Shown here: positions 9,092 to 17,778 of the stretch, piece by piece
Layout: the number at the start of each line of letters is the position of its first letter
How positions within the stretch are numbered: position 1 is the first letter of the stretch
Assembly (NCBI RefSeq): GCF_004348735.1
Contig: NZ_SMKT01000073.1
Span: 1 to 42,186, forward strand
Length of the DNA: 42,186 bases
DNA from: Actinomadura sp. KC06
GTDB taxonomy: Bacteria; Actinomycetota; Actinomycetes; Streptosporangiales; Streptosporangiaceae
Direction: 5' to 3'
Position numbers and translations under genes: made by a program
The notes under the pieces: model-generated
The model's input: only the letters and a program-made list of their open reading frames with translations
Databases searched by the model: none
What the model was told of the DNA's origin: nothing

Positions 9092-9715
9092 TCATGCCGT
9101 GGCGGCGTCCCGCCTCCGGAGCATGTCGTTCATCAGGGTGATCTCCGAGCGCTGGCCGTCCACCATCGTGCGGGCGAGGCGGCGGACCCGGTCGTGGTCC
9201 GTGCGGGCGAGCACGGCCTCGGCCATGGCGACGCCGCCGCGGTGGTGGGCGGTCATCAGGCGCAGGTACTGGACCTCGGCGGCGCGGCCGGACGCCTTCT
9301 CCAGATCGGCGAGCTGCTCCCGCGTCGCCATGCCCGGCATCGCCGCCGCGCCCGTTCCCCCGTGGCCGCCGTGCCCCGACATCCACCGCATGGGGCCCGC
9401 CGGGTCGGTCTTGGGGAGGCCCCACTCGTCCAGCCAGGCGGTCATCATGCCGATCTGCGCGGACTGGGTGTTGATGATGTCGTAGGCGAGCAGCCGGACG
9501 TCGCGGTCGTCCGTCCGGTCCCGGACGATGAACGACATCCGCACCGCCTGCGCGTGGTGGGCGCTCATGTCGCGGGCGAAGCCCGCCTCGGGGCCGTCCC
9601 GGCCCGGCTCGTCCGAGCGGGAGACGGTGAGCGCCACCAGCGCCGCGCCGGTGAGCAGGACGAGGGCGGCGAGGACGGCGGTGACCCGCCGTCCCCGCCC
9701 CGCGTCTGGGGTCAC
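9092..9715 (-). CDS. DUF305 protein, His/Met-rich, membrane-anchored or exported
   Basis: 207 aa. An N-terminal hydrophobic segment (about 11-31) indicates an anchor or uncleaved signal. The DUF305 domain shows two ferritin-like half-motifs: MSAHHAQAVRMS (H53/H54) and MTAHHRGGVAMAEAVL (H157/H158). Between them lies a Met/His/Gly patch (WMSGHGGHGG, AAMPGM; 111-129) of the kind seen in extracytoplasmic copper-binding proteins. Start GTG 9715 overlaps the upstream DUF3105 stop by 4 nt (GTGA, 9712-9715), so the two are co-translated. Function is not established; metal binding is inferred from the His/Met pattern. Confidence 0.85.
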   Translation of the reverse strand: MTPDAGRGRRVTAVLAALVLLTGAALVALTVSRSDEPGRDGPEAGFARDMSAHHAQAVRMSFIVRDRTDDRDVRLLAYDIINTQSAQIGMMTAWLDEWGLPKTDPAGPMRWMSGHGGHGGTGAAAMPGMATREQLADLEKASGRAAEVQYLRLMTAHHRGGVAMAEAVLARTDHDRVRRLARTMVDGQRSEITLMNDMLRRRDAATA

Positions 9716-10320
9716 GGCGTGTCCTTCGCGCCGTCGCACGCCGCGCCGGGCTCGGGCGTCTGCGGGCCCTTCACGAAGGCGCGCAGGAACTCGTCGACGC
9801 GCTTGTCGGAGGCGTCCTGGAGCTTGACCTGGTTGCCCCAGGCGCTGAGCGCGATCGGGGCGTCCAGCGACGGGTACGGGCTCAGGAACGTGTAGTCCGT
9901 GCCGGTGACCTTGGCCTTGAGGGCGTCGAGCTGGGCGGCGGCCAGGCCGGGACGGTAGGTGATCCAGACGGCGCCGTGCTCCAGAGAGTGGACGGCGTTC
10001 TCGTTGCGCAGCGGCGCGTCGTACACGCGGCCGTTGCAGTTCTGCCAGGCGGCGTCGTGGTCGCCTCCCATCGGCGGGTCGGTGGCGTAGTCGACCGGGC
10101 TCGTGGTGTGGTCGCGGCCCAGATCGTCCTTGGTCACCAGTCCGGCGATGGACGCGGAGTCCGCGGACGACGGCCTGGACTGAATGAACGCGTAGCCGAC
10201 GGCGACGACCGCGACCAGGCCGATCAGGGTGAAGAAGGCGATCGCGCCCCAGGGCGTCTGGCGCTGCGTGAGCACGTTCTTGGTCTTGCGGGCGTTCTTG
10301 TTGCGGGCGCTCTTGGACAT
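9712..10320 (-). CDS. DUF3105 membrane protein
   Basis: 202 aa with a basic Lys/Arg/Asn N-terminus (1-22), a single membrane segment (about 26-46) and an extracytoplasmic domain. The family hallmark HSLEHG (111-116) is present, with further His at 71 and 88 that could complete a metal site, and single Cys at about 95 and near the C-terminus. The usual partner, DUF305, follows with a 4-nt overlap, and a DUF6153-like gene lies 106 nt upstream. ATG 10320 is the natural start. Role unknown; an exported metal-handling complex with DUF305 is an inference. Confidence 0.85.
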   Translation of the reverse strand: MSKSARNKNARKTKNVLTQRQTPWGAIAFFTLIGLVAVVAVGYAFIQSRPSSADSASIAGLVTKDDLGRDHTTSPVDYATDPPMGGDHDAAWQNCNGRVYDAPLRNENAVHSLEHGAVWITYRPGLAAAQLDALKAKVTGTDYTFLSPYPSLDAPIALSAWGNQVKLQDASDKRVDEFLRAFVKGPQTPEPGAACDGAKDTP

Positions 10321-10426
10321 GGCGAGCGGTCCTCTCGGTGCTTTGGGGTGGCTGTCGGACAGAAGGGCAGCGCCGCGTCGCGGTAGGCGTCGACACGGCG
10401 GATGCGGTGGCCTTACGGCCGGTCTG

Positions 10427-10876
10427 TCACAGCCGGAGCACCTGGAGAGCGGGCCGGAACGCGGGCCTGGACGTGCCCGCGGCGAGCGGGACGACCGTCC
10501 AGCCGATGCGGGCGGGCAGGCGTGCGGCGGGACGGCGCAGGGCGAGCGCCAAGCCCAGCAGGACGAGGGTGAACAGCGCCGCCAGGCACAGGCACGCGTC
10601 CATCGGCGTCTGCGCCGGCTGGTCCTTGAGCGGCGCTGTCAATGCGGTGTCAGCGAGCCTGTGAAGGCCGTGGAGCGCCGAACCCCCGGGGCCGGGGGAG
10701 TGGTGGCCGGTCGCGGCGGACGCGGCGGCCACGGGCACGCTCACGGCGTGCTCGGTGCACAGGCGGTCCACCGGGCCGTGCCGCAGCCCGTAGCTGAAGA
10801 TCAGCCCGCCCACGACGAAGAGCGCCACGAGCAGCCCTGCCGGCCCGTGGCGCCGACGCCGGGTCGTACCGGACAC
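10427..10876 (-). CDS. DUF6153-like small membrane protein
   Basis: 149 aa. Two hydrophobic segments: one near the N-terminus (about 10-28, AGLLVALFVVGGLIF) and one around 96-115 (ACLCLAALFTLVLLGLALAL). The loop between them contains a His-containing patch (SAATGHHSPGPGGSALHGLH). The C-terminus ends LQVLRL, resembling the conserved LQLLR-type tail of actinobacterial DUF6153 proteins. The second of two GTGs (10876) was chosen because GGAG-like bases lie 7 nt upstream of it but only 1 nt from the first. First of a minus-strand trio with DUF3105 and DUF305. I recognise the family only by architecture and tail, so the assignment is moderate. Confidence 0.6.
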   Translation of the reverse strand: MSGTTRRRRHGPAGLLVALFVVGGLIFSYGLRHGPVDRLCTEHAVSVPVAAASAATGHHSPGPGGSALHGLHRLADTALTAPLKDQPAQTPMDACLCLAALFTLVLLGLALALRRPAARLPARIGWTVVPLAAGTSRPAFRPALQVLRL

Positions 10877-11007
10877 CGTCACGCTCCTGAATGCGACTTT
10901 CGCGCCGTTCCAACGCGGGAGCCCGGCCCCAGGTTCCCGCGTCCCCGGACTTCGGGACGGGATCCGGCGCGTCCGGTGATGTCGGCGCCGCGAGATAGTG
11001 TCGGAGC

Positions 11008-12432
11008 GTGACCAGCAGGGCGGAATCGGGCGAGCCGGAGGGCCTTTTCGACGCACCGGTCCAGGAGCGCGGGCCGGCCGGAGCGGCGGCGTCCGCACCC
11101 GGCCCGGCGGCCGGACCGGCGGCCGGGGGAGACGTGCGGCAGCCGCTCGCCGTCCGGATGCGTCCCCGCGCCCTGAACGAGGTCGTCGGCCAGGCCCATC
11201 TGCTCGGCCCCGGCACCCCGATCCGCCAGCTCGTCGACCGGGACGTGCCGATGTCGCTCGTCCTGTGGGGCCCGCCCGGCACCGGCAAGACGACCCTCGC
11301 CACGGTCGTCAGCCACGTCACGTCCCGCCGGTTCGTGGAGATCTCCGCGGTCAGCGACGGCGTCAAGCGCGTCCGCGCCGAAATCGACCTGGCGCGGCGC
11401 GAGCTCGGCATGGCCGGGCGGCAGACGGTCCTGTTCGTCGACGAGGTCCACCGGTTCAACAAGGCCCAGCAGGACGCGCTGCTCCCCGCCGTCGAGAACC
11501 GCTGGGTGTCGTTCATCGGCGCCACCACCGAGAACCCGTTCTTCTCCGTCATCAGCCCGCTGCTGTCGCGGTCGCTGCTGCTGACCCTGGAGCCGCTCGG
11601 CGATGACGAACTGCGCGAGGTGATCCACCGGGCGCTCGCCGACGAGCGGGGCCTGGACGGCGCCGTCACCCTGGACGCCGCCGCCGAGGACCACCTCGTC
11701 CGGCTGGCCGGCGGCGACGCCCGCCGCGCCCTCACCTACCTGGAGGCCGCGTCGCTCGTCGTCGAGGACGGCGGCGCCGTCGACGTCGAGGTGCTGGAGA
11801 AGGCCGTCGACCGGGCCGCCGTCCGCTACGACCGCGAGGGCGACCAGCACTACGACGTCATCAGCGCCTTCATCAAGAGCATCCGCGGCAGCGACCCCGA
11901 CGCAGCCCTGCACTACCTGGCCCGCATGATCGAGGCCGGGGAGGACCCAAGGTTCATCGCCCGGCGGCTGATCGTCCACGCCAGCGAGGACGTCGGCATG
12001 GCCGACCCGACCGCCCTGCAGACCGCGGTCGCCGCCGCGCAGGCGGTGGAGTTCGTGGGCCTGCCGGAGGCCCGCATCAACCTCGCCCAGGCGGTGATCC
12101 ACCTCGCCCTGGCCCCCAAGTCGAACGCGGTCATCACGGCCGTGGACGAGGCGCTCGGCGACGTGCGCAAGGGCCTCGTCGGGCCCGTCCCCGGGCATCT
12201 GCGCGACGCGCACTACAAGGGCGCCGCGAAGATCGGGCACGGCGAAGGCTACAAATATGCGCACAACCACCCCGGTGGGGTGGTGAAACAGCAGTACGCG
12301 CCCGATTCGGTCGACGGGCGGGAGTACTATCGGCCGACCCGGCACGGCGCCGAGGCCCGGTTCACCGAGGTCCTCGCGCGGATACGGTCCGTCCTGCGCG
12401 GCTCGCCCGGCGAGGGACGCGACCGCCGCTGA
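11008..12432 (+). CDS. rarA: AAA+ ATPase RarA (MgsA family), replication-associated recombination protein
   Basis: 474-aa AAA+ ATPase acting at stalled replication forks. Order: a low-complexity Ala/Gly/Pro N-terminal tail (about 1-45), a replication-factor-C-like AAA+ module with Walker A GPPGTGKT (88-95), Walker B VLFVDEVHRFNKAQQD, sensor 1 ATTENP and sensor 2 GDARRAL, then the C-terminal helical tetramerisation region containing HYDVISAFIKSIRGSDPDAA. Start GTG 11008 lies just downstream of a TAGTGT hexamer (10996-11001), which would place the transcription start at or next to the GTG, so leaderless translation is possible; no Shine-Dalgarno is visible. Divergent from the DUF6153-like gene. 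Confidence 0.95.
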   Translation: MTSRAESGEPEGLFDAPVQERGPAGAAASAPGPAAGPAAGGDVRQPLAVRMRPRALNEVVGQAHLLGPGTPIRQLVDRDVPMSLVLWGPPGTGKTTLATVVSHVTSRRFVEISAVSDGVKRVRAEIDLARRELGMAGRQTVLFVDEVHRFNKAQQDALLPAVENRWVSFIGATTENPFFSVISPLLSRSLLLTLEPLGDDELREVIHRALADERGLDGAVTLDAAAEDHLVRLAGGDARRALTYLEAASLVVEDGGAVDVEVLEKAVDRAAVRYDREGDQHYDVISAFIKSIRGSDPDAALHYLARMIEAGEDPRFIARRLIVHASEDVGMADPTALQTAVAAAQAVEFVGLPEARINLAQAVIHLALAPKSNAVITAVDEALGDVRKGLVGPVPGHLRDAHYKGAAKIGHGEGYKYAHNHPGGVVKQQYAPDSVDGREYYRPTRHGAEARFTEVLARIRSVLRGSPGEGRDRR

Positions 12433-12496
12433 TCGATCTTGTCCGGCCGGTGCTCCCGCCACCCGGCGCGGGGGACCGGTAAGGTCCGGGGGACCC

Positions 12497-12502
12497 TATA
12501 AA
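12497..12502 (+). promoter_or_regulatory. Candidate -10 (TATAAA) upstream of the DUF948-alaS set
   Basis: TATAAA is strikingly A/T-rich for this genome and sits 55 nt before ATG 12557. No good -35 is seen; GGACCG about 18 nt upstream is a poor match. It is the only obvious promoter candidate for the following cluster of coupled genes. Confidence 0.35.
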
Positions 12503-12556
12503 GTCAGTCGGGCCATGCCCGGCGCGGAGCCGGAATCGCACGAACGGAAAGCCCTG

Positions 12557-13069
12557 ATGCTCACTGGTGGACAGCTCGCGGGTCTCATCGTGGCCGTGTT
12601 CTGGGCGGTGCTCGTCACGTTCATCGCGCTGACCCTGCTGAGGCTCGCCCGGCTCCTCCGCGAGGCCGGCGAGGTCGTCCGCGACATCGGCGACCAGGCG
12701 GGCCCCCTGATGGACGACATGACCCGCACGGTGCAGCGCGCCAACGAGCAGCTCGGCCGGACCGACGTCATCACCAAGCAGGTCGCAGGCGTCACCCAGA
12801 ACGTGTCCGCCGTCACCACCGTCATGACCTCGGTGGTGGGCGGGCCGCTGGTGAAGGCCGCCGCGTTCTCCTACGGCGTCCGCAAGGCCCTCGCGAGCCG
12901 CGACGGCGACGACGCCGGCCGGCCCGGCGACGCCCGCTCCCGGCAGGACGGCTCAGGGCAGGACCGTTCCCGGCGGGGCCGCTCCCGCAACGGCCGGTCC
13001 CAGGGCGGCCGGTCCCGGAGCGCGCGGCCGGAGCTGCAGGCCCGGTCCTCAGGCAGGGGACGCGGATGA
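12557..13069 (+). CDS. DUF948 membrane protein
   Basis: 170 aa with one N-terminal membrane segment (about 4-26) followed by an amphipathic helical DUF948 region with DIGDQAGPLMDDMTRT and repeated heptad-like spacing. The C-terminal tail is Arg/Ser/Gly/Asp-rich low complexity (about 115-170) with repeated RS(R/Q) units and is probably disordered. ATG 12557 was chosen because the protein then begins MLTGGQLAGL, as in homologues; an in-frame ATG at 12515 is possible. Its stop overlaps the next start by 4 nt (13066-13069). The DUF948-DUF6167-alaS order is common in actinomycetes. Function unknown. Confidence 0.85.
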   Translation: MLTGGQLAGLIVAVFWAVLVTFIALTLLRLARLLREAGEVVRDIGDQAGPLMDDMTRTVQRANEQLGRTDVITKQVAGVTQNVSAVTTVMTSVVGGPLVKAAAFSYGVRKALASRDGDDAGRPGDARSRQDGSGQDRSRRGRSRNGRSQGGRSRSARPELQARSSGRGRG

Positions 13070-13434
13070 AGCGGCTGTTCTGGCTCGGCGTCGGCGCGGG
13101 CGCCGGCGTCTACGTCTCGCACCGCGTCAAGCGCCGCGTCGTCCGGTTCACGCGGGCCTGGTCCCCGGAGGGCGTCGCGGCGCGCGCGGTGTCGACCGGG
13201 CAGGGCGCGGGCGAACGGCTGAGGCATTTCGCCTCCGACGTCCGTACGGAGATGAGGGCCCGCGAGGAGGAGCTGCGCGAGGCCGTCCGCATGGACCAGG
13301 CCCCGCCGGACGCCGAACTCGTCCGGCCCCGCCGTGTCCTCAGGGCGCGTTACACGATCATCGACCACATCGACCGCGACACCGATCACGACATCGACCG
13401 CGACACGACCGACCACGACAAGGATGGCCACTGA
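13066..13434 (+). CDS. DUF6167-like small protein with Asp/His-rich tail
   Basis: 122 aa. A short hydrophobic Gly-rich N-terminus (MKRLFWLGVGAGAGVYV) is followed by a basic stretch (SHRVKRRVVR) and an acidic helix, the pattern of the small protein usually encoded between DUF948 and alaS in actinomycetes (DUF6167 by my recognition). From about residue 100 the tail is almost only Asp, His, Arg, Thr and Ile, built on two copies of an 8-codon unit containing IDRDT. This could chelate metal or simply be repeat expansion. Coupled to DUF948 by ATGA, with alaS starting 2 nt after its stop. Confidence 0.75.
   Translation: MKRLFWLGVGAGAGVYVSHRVKRRVVRFTRAWSPEGVAARAVSTGQGAGERLRHFASDVRTEMRAREEELREAVRMDQAPPDAELVRPRRVLRARYTIIDHIDRDTDHDIDRDTTDHDKDGH
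13367..13406 (+). repeat. In-frame direct repeat in the 3' end of the DUF6167-like gene
   Basis: The 16-mer ACATCGACCGCGACAC occurs at 13367-13382 and 13391-13406, a 24-nt period that keeps the reading frame and creates the repeated Asp/His/Arg tail. Confidence 0.85.
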
Positions 13435-13436
13435 TC

Positions 13437-16106
13437 ATGGAGTCGGCAGAGGTGGCTCGCCGCTTCCTCACGTTCTTCGAGGAGCGCGGGCACACGGTGG
13501 TGCCCTCGGCCAGCCTGGTCGCCGAGGACCCGACCCTCCTGCTGGTCAACGCCGGCATGGTCCCGTTCAAGCCGTACTTCCTCGGCCAGCGCACCCCTCC
13601 GTCCCCGCGGATGACCAGCGCCCAGAAGTGCGTCCGGACGCCCGACATCGAAGAGGTCGGCAAGACCACCCGGCACGCCACGTTCTTCCAGATGCTGGGC
13701 AACTTCTCCATCGGCGACTACTTCAAGGAGCAGGCGATCCCGTTCGCCTGGGAGCTGCTGACCCGGTCCCGGGACGACGGCGGCTTCGGGTTCTCCGAGG
13801 ACAAGCTCTGGGTCACCGTCTTCGACGACGACGACGAGGCCGCGGGCCTGTGGCACGACAAGGTCGGCGTCCCCCTCGACCGCATCCAGCGGCGCGGCAT
13901 GGAGGACAACTTCTGGTCGATGGGCGTCCCCGGCCCGTGCGGGCCCTGCTCGGAGATCTACTACGACCGCGGCCCCGAGTACGGCCGCGAGGGCGGCCCG
14001 GTCGCCGACGAGGACCGCTATCTCGAAGTGTGGAACCTCGTCTTCATGCAGTACGAGCGGGGCCCGGGGGAGAGCAAGACCGACTTCCCGATCCTCGGCG
14101 ACCTGCCCGCCAAGAACATCGACACCGGCATGGGCCTGGAGCGCATGGCGGCGATCCTGCAGGGCGTCGACAACATCTACGAGACCGACACCCTGTGGCG
14201 CGTCCTCGACCGCGCCGCGGAGCTGACCGGCGCCCGGTACGGCCGCGACCACCGCGCGGACGTGTCGCTGCGCGTCATCTCCGACCACGTCCGCAGCGGG
14301 ACGATGATGGTCGCGGACGGCATCCGTCCCGGCAACGAGGGCCGCGGCTACGTACTGCGCCGCATCCTGCGCCGCTCCATCCGCAACCTGCGCCTGCTCG
14401 GCGGCGAGGACGCGGGCCTCATGCACGAGCTGACCGCCGTCGCGATCGCCGCGATGGGCGAGCAGTACCCCGAGCTGGTCCGCACCGCCGCGAACATCCA
14501 CACGGTCATCGACGCCGAGGAGGACTCCTTCCTCCAGACGCTCCGCACCGGCACCGCGATCTTCGACACCGCCGTCGAGGAGACCCGGCGGTCGGGCGGC
14601 GCGACGCTGGCGGGCGAGCAGGCGTTCAAGCTCCACGACACCTACGGCTTCCCGATCGACCTGACCTTGGAAATGGCGTCCGAGCAGGGCCTCCAGGTGG
14701 ACGAGGACGGCTTCCGCCGCCTCATGCGCGAGCAGCGGGAGCGCGCCAAGAAGGACGCCCGCGACAAGCGGACCGGCAACCTGGACGTGTCCGTCCTCGA
14801 CGAGCTGCTCACCGGCGCCGGCGGCAAGGTCGACTTCATCGGCTACCGCCACCTGCTCGGCGACGCCCGCCTGGTCGGGCTGCTGGTCAACGGCGCGAAC
14901 GCGCCCGCGGCCGGGGAGGGCACGGACGTCGAGGTCGTCCTCGACCGCACCCCGTTCTACGCCGAGGGCGGCGGGCAGCTCGCCGACCACGGCGTGATCA
15001 GGCTGGGCAACGGCGCCGTCATCGAGGTCACCGACGTGCAGTCGCCTCTCGCGGGCCTCATCGTGCACCGCGGCCGCGTCGTGAGCGGCGAGGCGCAGGC
15101 CGGCGACTCCGCGCACGCCGAGGTGGACGTGGAGCGCCGCCGGGCGATCTCCCGCTCGCACACCGCGACCCACCTGGTCCACGCCGGGTTCCGCCGCGCG
15201 CTCGGCGAGTCCGCGGCGCAGGCCGGGTCGGAGAACTCGCCGGGCCGGTTCCGGTTCGACTTCACCGCGTCCGGCGCCGTCCCCGCGAGCGTGCTCCGCG
15301 ACGTCGAGGACGAAGTCAACGAGGTCCTGGTCGGCGACCTGGACGTCCGCGCGTTCCACACCTCGATCGACGAGGCCCGCGCGATGGGCGCGCTCGCGCT
15401 GTTCGGCGAGAAGTACGGCGACGAGGTCCGCGTCGTCGAGGTCGGCGACTACTCCCGCGAGCTGTGCGGCGGCACGCACGTCGCGCGGTCCGGGCAGCTC
15501 GGCCTGGTCAAGGTGCTGGGCGAGTCGTCCATCGGCGCCGGGGTCCGCCGCGTCGAGGCCCTCGTCGGCATCGACGCGTTCCGGTTCCTGGCCCGCGAGA
15601 GCGTCCTCGTGGCGCAGCTCGCCGAGCAGATGAAGGCCCGCAAGGAGGAGCTGCCCGAGCGGATCTCGGGCGTCGTCTCGCGGCTCAGGGACGCGGAGAA
15701 GGAGCTGGAGAAGCTCCGCTCCCAGCAGGTCCTCGCCATCGCGGGATCGCTCGCCGACGGCGCGAAGGACGTGAACGGCACCGCGTTCGTCGGGCACCGC
15801 GCCCCGGACGGAACCGGCGCCGACGACCTGCGCAAGCTCGCCGTCGACGTCCGCGGCCGCCTCATGTCCCGGCCCGCCGTGGTGATGGTCGCGGGCGTGC
15901 CGAAGGACCGTCCCGTCGTGGTCGTCGCCGTCACCGGGGGCGCCCGCGACCGGGGGCTCAAGGCGGGCGCGCTGGTCGGGCTCGCCGCCAAGGCGCTCGG
16001 CGGGGGCGGCGGAGGCAAGGACGACCTCGCCCAGGGCGGCGGTGCCGACCCGTCCGCCATGAGCGACGCCCTCGCCGCGGTCGAACAGGCCGTAGGGGCC
16101 GCGTGA
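13437..16106 (+). CDS. alaS: Alanyl-tRNA synthetase
   Basis: Class II synthetase charging tRNA-Ala with a cis-editing domain; 889 aa, full length. Catalytic core at the N-terminus (RRFLTFFEERGH, RTPDIEEVGKTTRHATFFQM, NTGMGLERMA in the form DTGMGLERM), editing domain with the zinc ligands HTATH (about residues 575-579) and CGGTH (about 677-681), then a coiled coil (EKELEKLRSQQ) and the C-terminal Gly-rich C-Ala domain. ATG 13437 follows the DUF6167-like stop by 2 nt, with AAGGATGG upstream as a Shine-Dalgarno. The stop overlaps a GTG in the ruvX frame. Confidence 0.98.
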   Translation: MESAEVARRFLTFFEERGHTVVPSASLVAEDPTLLLVNAGMVPFKPYFLGQRTPPSPRMTSAQKCVRTPDIEEVGKTTRHATFFQMLGNFSIGDYFKEQAIPFAWELLTRSRDDGGFGFSEDKLWVTVFDDDDEAAGLWHDKVGVPLDRIQRRGMEDNFWSMGVPGPCGPCSEIYYDRGPEYGREGGPVADEDRYLEVWNLVFMQYERGPGESKTDFPILGDLPAKNIDTGMGLERMAAILQGVDNIYETDTLWRVLDRAAELTGARYGRDHRADVSLRVISDHVRSGTMMVADGIRPGNEGRGYVLRRILRRSIRNLRLLGGEDAGLMHELTAVAIAAMGEQYPELVRTAANIHTVIDAEEDSFLQTLRTGTAIFDTAVEETRRSGGATLAGEQAFKLHDTYGFPIDLTLEMASEQGLQVDEDGFRRLMREQRERAKKDARDKRTGNLDVSVLDELLTGAGGKVDFIGYRHLLGDARLVGLLVNGANAPAAGEGTDVEVVLDRTPFYAEGGGQLADHGVIRLGNGAVIEVTDVQSPLAGLIVHRGRVVSGEAQAGDSAHAEVDVERRRAISRSHTATHLVHAGFRRALGESAAQAGSENSPGRFRFDFTASGAVPASVLRDVEDEVNEVLVGDLDVRAFHTSIDEARAMGALALFGEKYGDEVRVVEVGDYSRELCGGTHVARSGQLGLVKVLGESSIGAGVRRVEALVGIDAFRFLARESVLVAQLAEQMKARKEELPERISGVVSRLRDAEKELEKLRSQQVLAIAGSLADGAKDVNGTAFVGHRAPDGTGADDLRKLAVDVRGRLMSRPAVVMVAGVPKDRPVVVVAVTGGARDRGLKAGALVGLAAKALGGGGGGKDDLAQGGGADPSAMSDALAAVEQAVGAA

Positions 16107-16162
16107 GCCCGGGATTTCGGGGCAAGGACACCGGGACCGGCCCGCCGAGCGGGGGCGAGGCG

Positions 16163-16621
16163 ATGAGGCACGGAACCCGGCTGGGGATAGATGTAGGGAG
16201 CATCAGGATCGGGGTCGCGCGCTGCGACCCCGGCGGGATCCTCGCGTCGCCGCTGGAGACCGTGAAGAGCGGCAAGGGCGACATCGACCGGATCGTGGCG
16301 CTCGTCGCCGAGCACGAGGCGATCGAGGTGGTCGTGGGGCTGCCGACCTCGCTGTCGGGACGCGAGGGCCCGGCGGCGGAGGCGGCCCGCAGGTTCGCGG
16401 TCAGGCTGGCCGACCGGCTTCCGCCGGACGCGGTCCGGCTGCACGACGAGCGGCTCACCACCGTGACGGCGGAGAGCAGCCTGCGCGCCGGGGGCGTGCA
16501 CGGCAGGGCGCGGCGGGCGGTCGTCGACCAGGCGGCCGCGACCGTCCTGCTCCAGGCGGCCCTTGACGCGGAACGGTTGACTGGGCGTCCCCCAGGCGAG
16601 ATCGTCCGGGGAAGCTCATGA
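16163..16621 (+). CDS. ruvX: Putative pre-16S rRNA nuclease YqgF/RuvX
   Basis: RNase H-fold protein of 152 aa, expected to mature the 5' end of 16S rRNA. Features: GIDVGSIRIGVA with the first catalytic Asp at residue 10, VVVGLPTSLSGREGPAA, LHDERLTTVTAE with the second acidic residue, and VDQAAATVLLQAAL with the last Asp. ATG 16163 was chosen because GGGGGCGAGG precedes it and family members start 8-9 residues before the first Asp; GTG 16103, overlapping the alaS stop, is in frame and would add 20 residues. The alaS-ruvX-mltG-aroE order is a standard actinobacterial and wider bacterial arrangement. Its stop overlaps the mltG start (ATGA, 16618-16621). Confidence 0.92.
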   Translation: MRHGTRLGIDVGSIRIGVARCDPGGILASPLETVKSGKGDIDRIVALVAEHEAIEVVVGLPTSLSGREGPAAEAARRFAVRLADRLPPDAVRLHDERLTTVTAESSLRAGGVHGRARRAVVDQAAATVLLQAALDAERLTGRPPGEIVRGSS

Positions 16622-17778
16622 ACGACTTGGACCTTTTCTCAGACCCGTACGGCGACGGCCGCCCGTACGACGAGCGGTACGGCAGGCGCGACCAGCGCCG
16701 CGTCCGCAAGCGGCAGAAGCGGCGCAAGCGCAACGGCCGCGCCGCCGGCCTGTTCGCCATGGCGTTCCTCGTCGCGGTGTTCGGCACCGGCGGCGTCCTC
16801 GGGTACGCGTGGCTGGACAACAAGCGCCACCCGCCGGACTACGAAGGCCAGGGCTCAGGGAAGGTCACCGTCCAGATCAAGGACGGCGCGAGCGGCTCGG
16901 TGATCGGCGCGACGCTGGAGGAGCACCGCGTGGTGAAGAGCTCCCGCGCGTTCGTGCAGGCGTACACGAAGGAGACGCGCGCCTCCAGCATCCAGCCGGG
17001 CTTCTACCAGATGCGGTTGAGGATGTCGTCGGCCGCGGCGATGGCGCTGCTGCTCGACCCGAAGTCCCGCGCCGGCAACCAGATCACGATCCCGGAGGGC
17101 CGCCGGGCGATCGAGACCTACGAGCTGCTGGCGAAGAAGACCGGCATCTCGGTCAAGGAGTTCCAGACGGCCGCGAAGAAGCCGGAGACGCTCGGGCTGC
17201 CCGCGTACGCGAAGGGCAAGGTGGAGGGGTACCTCTACCCGGGACGCTACGACCTCGACCCGAACGGCTCGGCGGAGCAGATCCTCAAGCAGATGGTCGC
17301 CCGCTTCAACGAGGAGGCCGAGAGCGTCGACCTGGTCGGGAAGGCGCGCGAGGCGGGCATGAACCCGGCGAAGGTCATCACGCTGGCCAGCCTCGTCCAG
17401 GCGGAGGGCGGCAAGCCCAGCGACCTGCCGAAGATCTCCCAGGTGATCTACAACCGGGTGGAGAAGGGCATGCCGCTCCAGTTCGACACCACGGTGCTGT
17501 ACGCCCTCAACAAGCGGACGCTGACGGTCACGAACCAGGACCTGCAGGTCGACTCGCCGTACAACACCTACAAGCACAAGGGCCTGCCGCCCGGCCCGAT
17601 CGCCAGCCCCGGTCCGGAGGCGATCGAGGCGGCGCTCACCCCGGAGGAGGGGACGTGGCTGTTCTTCATCGCCACCGACCCGACCAACAAGATCACCGAG
17701 TTCGCCACGACTGAGGCGGAGCGGGTGCGGCTGGAGAAGAAGTTCCGGGCCTGGCAGAAGGCGCACCCGGGCCAGTGA
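16618..17778 (+). CDS. mltG: Endolytic murein transglycosylase MltG
   Basis: Membrane-bound lytic transglycosylase that cuts nascent glycan strands and limits their length; 386 aa. A cytoplasmic acidic then very basic N-terminus (1-42) precedes one membrane segment (about 43-65). The extracytoplasmic part has a LysM-like subdomain (about 80-170) and the YceG catalytic domain with the conserved Glu in ASLVQAEGG (E263), VIYNRVEKGMPLQFD, and YNTYKHKGLPPGPIASPG. Overlaps ruvX at the start and aroE at the end (GTGA, 17775-17778). Confidence 0.95.
   Translation: MNDLDLFSDPYGDGRPYDERYGRRDQRRVRKRQKRRKRNGRAAGLFAMAFLVAVFGTGGVLGYAWLDNKRHPPDYEGQGSGKVTVQIKDGASGSVIGATLEEHRVVKSSRAFVQAYTKETRASSIQPGFYQMRLRMSSAAAMALLLDPKSRAGNQITIPEGRRAIETYELLAKKTGISVKEFQTAAKKPETLGLPAYAKGKVEGYLYPGRYDLDPNGSAEQILKQMVARFNEEAESVDLVGKAREAGMNPAKVITLASLVQAEGGKPSDLPKISQVIYNRVEKGMPLQFDTTVLYALNKRTLTVTNQDLQVDSPYNTYKHKGLPPGPIASPGPEAIEAALTPEEGTWLFFIATDPTNKITEFATTEAERVRLEKKFRAWQKAHPGQ

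Noticed and set aside
13386..15797. 803-aa minus-strand frame opposite alaS
   Set aside because: Shadow of alaS codons; translation is Asp/Leu/Val/Arg-rich with no domain. The same reasoning applies to the long frames opposite rarA (10879-12462), pheT (28486-30795) and the LAL gene (33723-36422).
16103..16162. GTG 16103 as the ruvX start (4-nt overlap with alaS)
   Set aside because: It adds 20 low-complexity residues not found in the family, and a better ribosome site precedes ATG 16163; not excluded, since the operon uses such overlaps often.
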